Assembly (NCBI RefSeq): GCF_013409595.1
Contig: NZ_JACCBD010000001.1
Coordinates: 1,116,001-1,180,000 of the forward strand
Direction of reading: 5' to 3'
Source: Leucobacter aridicollis
GTDB lineage: Bacteria; Actinomycetota; Actinomycetes; Actinomycetales; Microbacteriaceae
Length of the DNA stretch: 64,000 nt
The notes beneath the pieces are model-generated. The model saw only the letters and a list, made by a program, of their open reading frames with translations, had not been told where the DNA came from and searched no databases. A program made the translations under genes and the position numbers. Shown here in pieces: positions 60,990 through 64,000 of the stretch (position 1 is its first letter; every line of letters starts with the position of its first letter).

Positions 60990-62072
60990 ATGACTAGTGC
61001 TTCTACCCTGACCCAGCCCGCCCTCACCGACGAGAGCGCGACTGCAGAATTTCCGTTCCTCGACCACGAGAAGGTCAACATTTCGACAGGCGCCCGGTCG
61101 GGGCTCACGATTATCGTCGCCGTGCACAGCACAACGCTCGGCCCCGCGCTCGGCGGCTGCCGCGTGTGGAGCTACAGCGGCTGGGGTGAGGCGCTCGCCG
61201 ACGCGCTGCGGCTGTCGCGCGGCATGACCTCGAAGAACGCGCTCGCGGGCCTGCAGCTCGGCGGCGGCAAGTCAGTCATCGTGCTTGAGCCGGGCCAGCA
61301 GCTCACTGGCGAGCTGCGTCGCAACGCGTTCCTCGATCTCGGCGACGCGGTCGAGGCGCTCGGCGGGGCATACCTCACCGCCGAGGACGTTGGCACGACG
61401 GCCGCCGACATGGCCGTCGTCTCCGAGGTCACCGAGCACGCAGTCGGCCTGCCCGCGGACCAGGGCGGCCTGGGCGATCCCGGCGCCTACACGGCCCGCG
61501 GCGTGTACTCCGCGCTGCGCGAGACGCTTCGCCGCACGCACGGCAGCACTGACCCGAAGGGGCGCAAGATCACCATCGTGGGCCTCGGCCACGTCGGGTC
61601 GGCGCTCGCCGAGCGCCTCGCCGCCGAGGGCGCGGTGCTCACCCTGTCCGACATCAACGAGGCAAAGCGGGAGCTCGCCTCGGGGCTCGGAGCCGACTGG
61701 GTCGCGCCTGCGGACGCCCACCGCGTTCCCGCGGACGTCTTCATGCCTGCCGGTGTCGGCGGCATGCTCTCGCCGCAGGTGATCGACGAGCTCGAGGTTG
61801 CCGCGGTCGTTGGCCCGGCGAACAACCAGCTCGCGCAGGCCGACGGCGCCGAGCAGCTCGCGGCGCGCGGCATTCTTTACGCCCCCGACTATCTCGTGAA
61901 TGCGGGCGGCGTCCTCTACCTCGGCGCCGAGGACGACACGATCGACGAGCGTATTGCGCGCATCGACGCGATCGGCGACACGCTGTCGCGAGTCTTCGAT
62001 GAGGCCGAGTCGCGTGGCATCACCACAGTGGTCGCTGCAGACAACCTCGTGAACGAGCTACTCGGAAGGTAG
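60990..62072 (+). CDS. Leucine/phenylalanine/valine dehydrogenase
   Basis: 360 aa, Glu/Leu/Phe/Val dehydrogenase family. Lys82 and Lys94 in RGMTSKNALAGLQLGGGKSVI are the substrate-binding and catalytic lysines. YLTAEDVGTTAADM and the NAD-site TIVGLGHVGSALAERL follow. Reversible NAD-dependent oxidative deamination of a branched-chain or aromatic amino acid. Size and context near an aromatic-acid catabolic region (phenylpyruvate or phenylacetate links) favour phenylalanine or leucine/valine equally; I cannot decide. No Shine-Dalgarno before ATG 60990. Confidence 0.86.
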   Translation: MTSASTLTQPALTDESATAEFPFLDHEKVNISTGARSGLTIIVAVHSTTLGPALGGCRVWSYSGWGEALADALRLSRGMTSKNALAGLQLGGGKSVIVLEPGQQLTGELRRNAFLDLGDAVEALGGAYLTAEDVGTTAADMAVVSEVTEHAVGLPADQGGLGDPGAYTARGVYSALRETLRRTHGSTDPKGRKITIVGLGHVGSALAERLAAEGAVLTLSDINEAKRELASGLGADWVAPADAHRVPADVFMPAGVGGMLSPQVIDELEVAAVVGPANNQLAQADGAEQLAARGILYAPDYLVNAGGVLYLGAEDDTIDERIARIDAIGDTLSRVFDEAESRGITTVVAADNLVNELLGR

Positions 62073-62093
62073 CGCTCTCACGCGGGATTCCGC

Positions 62094-62130
62094 AACGCAC
62101 CCGCCTGGCCATAAGCCGGACGGGTGCGTT
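62094..62130 (+). terminator. Terminator after the dehydrogenase gene
   Basis: Perfect 10-bp arms AACGCACCCG / CGGGTGCGTT with an inner GGC/GCC stem, followed by GTTCT. It begins 22 bp past the stop. Confidence 0.85.
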
Positions 62131-62211
62131 GTTCTGTGGGACGAACCGGGGTGGGTGCTCTCGTTTGCGCTCACAACCGTGCGCGTCTCGGCAGCCACTA
62201 GTCTGCTCAGT

Positions 62212-63114
62212 ATGAGCACGAAACTTATCGATGAAGATACCCTCACCGCCCAGATCGCCAAGGTCGCCGAAGACGCTGGGGTGTTCGCGTTCGCGCACGC
62301 CCGCGACATCGACACGGGCGTCGAAGTCGGCTTCCGCTCTGACGACCCCACCGTGACGGCCTCGGTCTTCAAGGTTCCCGTGCTCGTCGAGTACGTGCGC
62401 CAGGTGGCCGCGGGAGAGCTCGACCCCGCGCAGCGCATCGAGGTATCGCCGTCGGAGGCAACGATGGGCCCCACGGGCCTGAGCGTGTTCTCGGACGTCG
62501 CCGACTGGTCGCTGCGCGACATCGCGACCTCGATGATCACGGTGAGTGACAACGCGGCGACCGACATCGTCACAGGGCTCGTCACTGTGGATCGCGTCAA
62601 CTCGACGATGCGTGAGCTCGGGCTGCCCGGCACGCAGCTGACCGGTGATTGCTCGGTCATTTTCGACGACATCGCGAAGGATCTCGCGGCGGCCGGCATC
62701 GGCACCATCGACGGCATGGCGAGCGTGGACTACGACACCGCCGCGACCTTCACCGCCGCGACGCCCGAAAAGACCAACCGCACGACGCCGCGCGAGGCGA
62801 CGTCGCTCCTGCAGCAGATCTGGACGGACGCCGCGGCGACGCCCGAGGCTTGCGCCGAGGCGCGCCGCATCCTCGGCATGCAGGTGTGGCCGCATCGCCT
62901 GAGCGCCGGCTTCCCGCGCGACGACGTGAAGATCAGCGGCAAGACCGGCACGATCGGCATGGTGCGCAACGAGATCGGGGTCGTCGAGTTCCCGGATGGC
63001 AAGCGCCACGCGATCGCCGTCTTCCTGCGCGGCAAGACGCTGCAGTCGCGCAACCCGGCGGCAGACCGCGCGATCGGGGACATCGCGCGCCTGCTCTCCG
63101 ACGCGCTCGGCTAG
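62212..63114 (+). CDS. Class A beta-lactamase-fold serine hydrolase without signal peptide
   Basis: 300 aa. Catalytic motifs of the penicillin-recognising serine hydrolases: Ser51-Val-Phe-Lys54 (SxxK), Ser112-Asp-Asn114 (SDN) and Lys-Thr-Gly in KISGKTGTIGMV. The residue region E at ~150-170, typical of class A (Glu166), is not obvious. No signal peptide or lipobox is present at ATG 62212, so it seems to be cytoplasmic. It could be a peptidase or amidase relative rather than a true lactamase. It is convergent with an M55 D-aminopeptidase gene (80-bp gap with a strong terminator). Confidence 0.82.
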   Translation: MSTKLIDEDTLTAQIAKVAEDAGVFAFAHARDIDTGVEVGFRSDDPTVTASVFKVPVLVEYVRQVAAGELDPAQRIEVSPSEATMGPTGLSVFSDVADWSLRDIATSMITVSDNAATDIVTGLVTVDRVNSTMRELGLPGTQLTGDCSVIFDDIAKDLAAAGIGTIDGMASVDYDTAATFTAATPEKTNRTTPREATSLLQQIWTDAAATPEACAEARRILGMQVWPHRLSAGFPRDDVKISGKTGTIGMVRNEIGVVEFPDGKRHAIAVFLRGKTLQSRNPAADRAIGDIARLLSDALG

Positions 63115-63144
63115 CCCGAGCTCCCAGCAGCCTGGCGAGCACAC

Positions 63145-63180
63145 AATAGCCCGGGCCCCGTTCACGGGGCCCGGGCTATT
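63145..63180. terminator. Bidirectional terminator hairpin
   Basis: Perfect 17-bp arms (63145-63161 and 63164-63180) with a 2-nt loop and further GCACAC/GTGTGC pairing outside. The hairpin lies between the convergent serine-hydrolase and M55 genes. Confidence 0.9.
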
Positions 63181-63193
63181 GCGCGTGTGCTGG

Positions 63194-64000
63194 TTAGCGG
63201 TTGATGAGCGGCAGCATGCCGCGCAGCGACGCGGCGGCGAACTGGTAGCACGCGGTGATGAAGTTCACGGCCTCGCGCGGCGAGCGCGCGGTGAGCTTGA
63301 TTGTGCGGATCGCGGTGCGCTCGGCCGTCGGGATCATCTGCGCGAGCTCCGCGGAGGGGATGTTTGGCATGTCGATCTCCGCCTCGATGATCTCCGGCAC
63401 CGGGGCGAGCGCCAGCTCACCGGCGCCCTCCACGGCGCGCTTCGCCGCGTCGTGGATGAGACGGCGCGACTCGGTGGGGGAGACGGAGTCGGCCGCGTTG
63501 TAGCCGTGCGCCTCCTTCACCGTCACCGTGTGGATGCCGGGCAGCGAGGTCGCGATGTCGGCGCAGATCACGTCGTCGCCGGTGAGGAGCGCGACGGGCA
63601 CGCCGACCGCGGCCGCCTGCAGCGCGTTCACGTCCGCCTCGGAGACCGGAGTGCCGTTGACGCGCACCTCGTTGAAGAGCGACGAGTAGGTGTGCGCGAT
63701 GACGCCCGGCCCGCCTGCGGCCGCGTGGTAGCCGATGAAGAGTGCGACGTCGTGGTCCTTGTCGATGCCCTCGGCCATGCAGTCGACCTTGGGGCTGCCG
63801 AATACGACGCGGGCGCGCTGGTCGAGATCCTCGTGAATGAGGTTGTCCATCGTGCCGTGGCTGTCGTTGATGGTCACCTCGGTCGCGCCACCGGCAAAGG
63901 CCCCCTCGATGGCAGCGTTCGCCTCGCCGGTCATCAGCTGCTGCGCGCGCGGGTAGCCGTGGCCGCCTCGGACAACCTGGTCCATCGTGGCGATGCCTGC
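63194..64000 (-). CDS. M55-family D-aminopeptidase (DppA-like), 5' end outside window
   Basis: 269 codons seen; the true start lies beyond the right edge because the family N-terminus (SxDxEG motif) is missing and the frame is open to base 64000 (AGIATMDQVVRGGHG is the internal continuation). Motifs: VTINDSHGTMDNL with zinc-ligand histidine, FIGYHAAAGGPGVIAHTYSS with the second histidine, and TVKEAHGYNAADSVSP with further ligands. M55 enzymes such as DppA release D-amino acids from D-Ala-D-Ala peptides and form self-compartmentalised decamers. No dpp transporter is visible in the window. Convergent with the serine-hydrolase gene, with which it might share a role in recycling D-amino-acid or wall peptides (inference). 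Confidence 0.88.
   Translation of the reverse strand, partial: AGIATMDQVVRGGHGYPRAQQLMTGEANAAIEGAFAGGATEVTINDSHGTMDNLIHEDLDQRARVVFGSPKVDCMAEGIDKDHDVALFIGYHAAAGGPGVIAHTYSSLFNEVRVNGTPVSEADVNALQAAAVGVPVALLTGDDVICADIATSLPGIHTVTVKEAHGYNAADSVSPTESRRLIHDAAKRAVEGAGELALAPVPEIIEAEIDMPNIPSAELAQMIPTAERTAIRTIKLTARSPREAVNFITACYQFAAASLRGMLPLINR

Noticed and set aside
62212..63114. Acquired antibiotic-resistance beta-lactamase
   Set aside because: There is no signal peptide, no class A Glu166 loop I can identify and no mobile context; it is more likely a housekeeping serine hydrolase.

Overview
The window is a GC-rich chromosomal segment from an actinobacterium. The fused 2-oxoglutarate dehydrogenase (Kgd type), a PadR plus HAAS-domain pair, Streptomyces-type HutU and HutG, a Mn/Fe extradiol HPCD of the Arthrobacter/Brevibacterium type and TAGGGT-like -10 boxes all fit. 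Microbacteriaceae (for example Leucobacter) is my best guess, but that is inference. I see no rRNA, tRNA, CRISPR array, integrase or insertion sequence. It reads as a stable, catabolism-rich region with about 43 genes.

Layout. 1-10.4 kb: a PadR/HAAS pair, a 2-oxoglutarate-semialdehyde-type aldehyde dehydrogenase, an agmatine-deiminase-family protein, kgd, and two overlapping CBS/DUF21 membrane proteins. 10.4-15.6 kb: a four-gene operon made of a lipoprotein, a membrane-fusion protein, an ABC ATPase and a MacB/FtsX permease. 15.7-20.2 kb: metX, metY, a short-chain dehydrogenase and a uracil-DNA glycosylase. 20.4-32.1 kb: a complete histidine-utilisation region (hutH, hutU, hutI, hutG, two APC permeases, an IclR regulator), interrupted by a TetR/MFS efflux pair. 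33.3-40.2 kb: a homoprotocatechuate meta-cleavage cluster (hpaH, hpaI, an hpaG-RraA fusion, gntR, hpaE, hpaD). 40.3-42.7 kb: a DEAD-box RNA helicase. 42.7-47.4 kb: an aldehyde dehydrogenase, a copper amine oxidase and an AraC regulator. 47.5-53.8 kb: a glycolate/glyoxylate module (GlcD-like oxidase, IclR, malate synthase G, MHS transporter). 54.1-60.4 kb: an AbiEi/nuclease-like protein, an orphan TPP enzyme, an IclR regulator and a flavin aromatic hydroxylase. 60.4-64 kb: an Lrp regulator facing a Leu/Phe-type dehydrogenase, a cytoplasmic-looking beta-lactamase-fold protein and an M55 D-aminopeptidase.

How it fits together. Amine oxidase plus aldehyde dehydrogenase would turn tyramine, dopamine or phenethylamine into aryl-acetates, and the hpa cluster opens and degrades 3,4-dihydroxyphenylacetate to succinate semialdehyde and pyruvate. 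HpaBC hydroxylase and HpaF isomerase are not seen here. Histidine is taken to glutamate by the hut genes. Glyoxylate goes to malate through GlcB, and glutamate-derived 2-oxoglutarate enters Kgd.

Most notable beyond routine annotation: (i) a GTCCGG-N4-CCGGAC palindrome at three hut promoters, a candidate regulon operator; (ii) a two-copy intergenic hairpin element with a covarying stem and a G-rich tail; (iii) a copper amine oxidase with a His-rich N-terminus and a metallothionein-like 10-Cys C-terminal tail; (iv) a single-FAH HpaG fused to an RraA-family domain; (v) candidate palindromic operators for the GntR, IclR and Lrp regulators; (vi) a 19-bp tandem repeat array of self-complementary GAGAGCTCTC units. 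Nothing in the window is clearly a new defence or mobile system.
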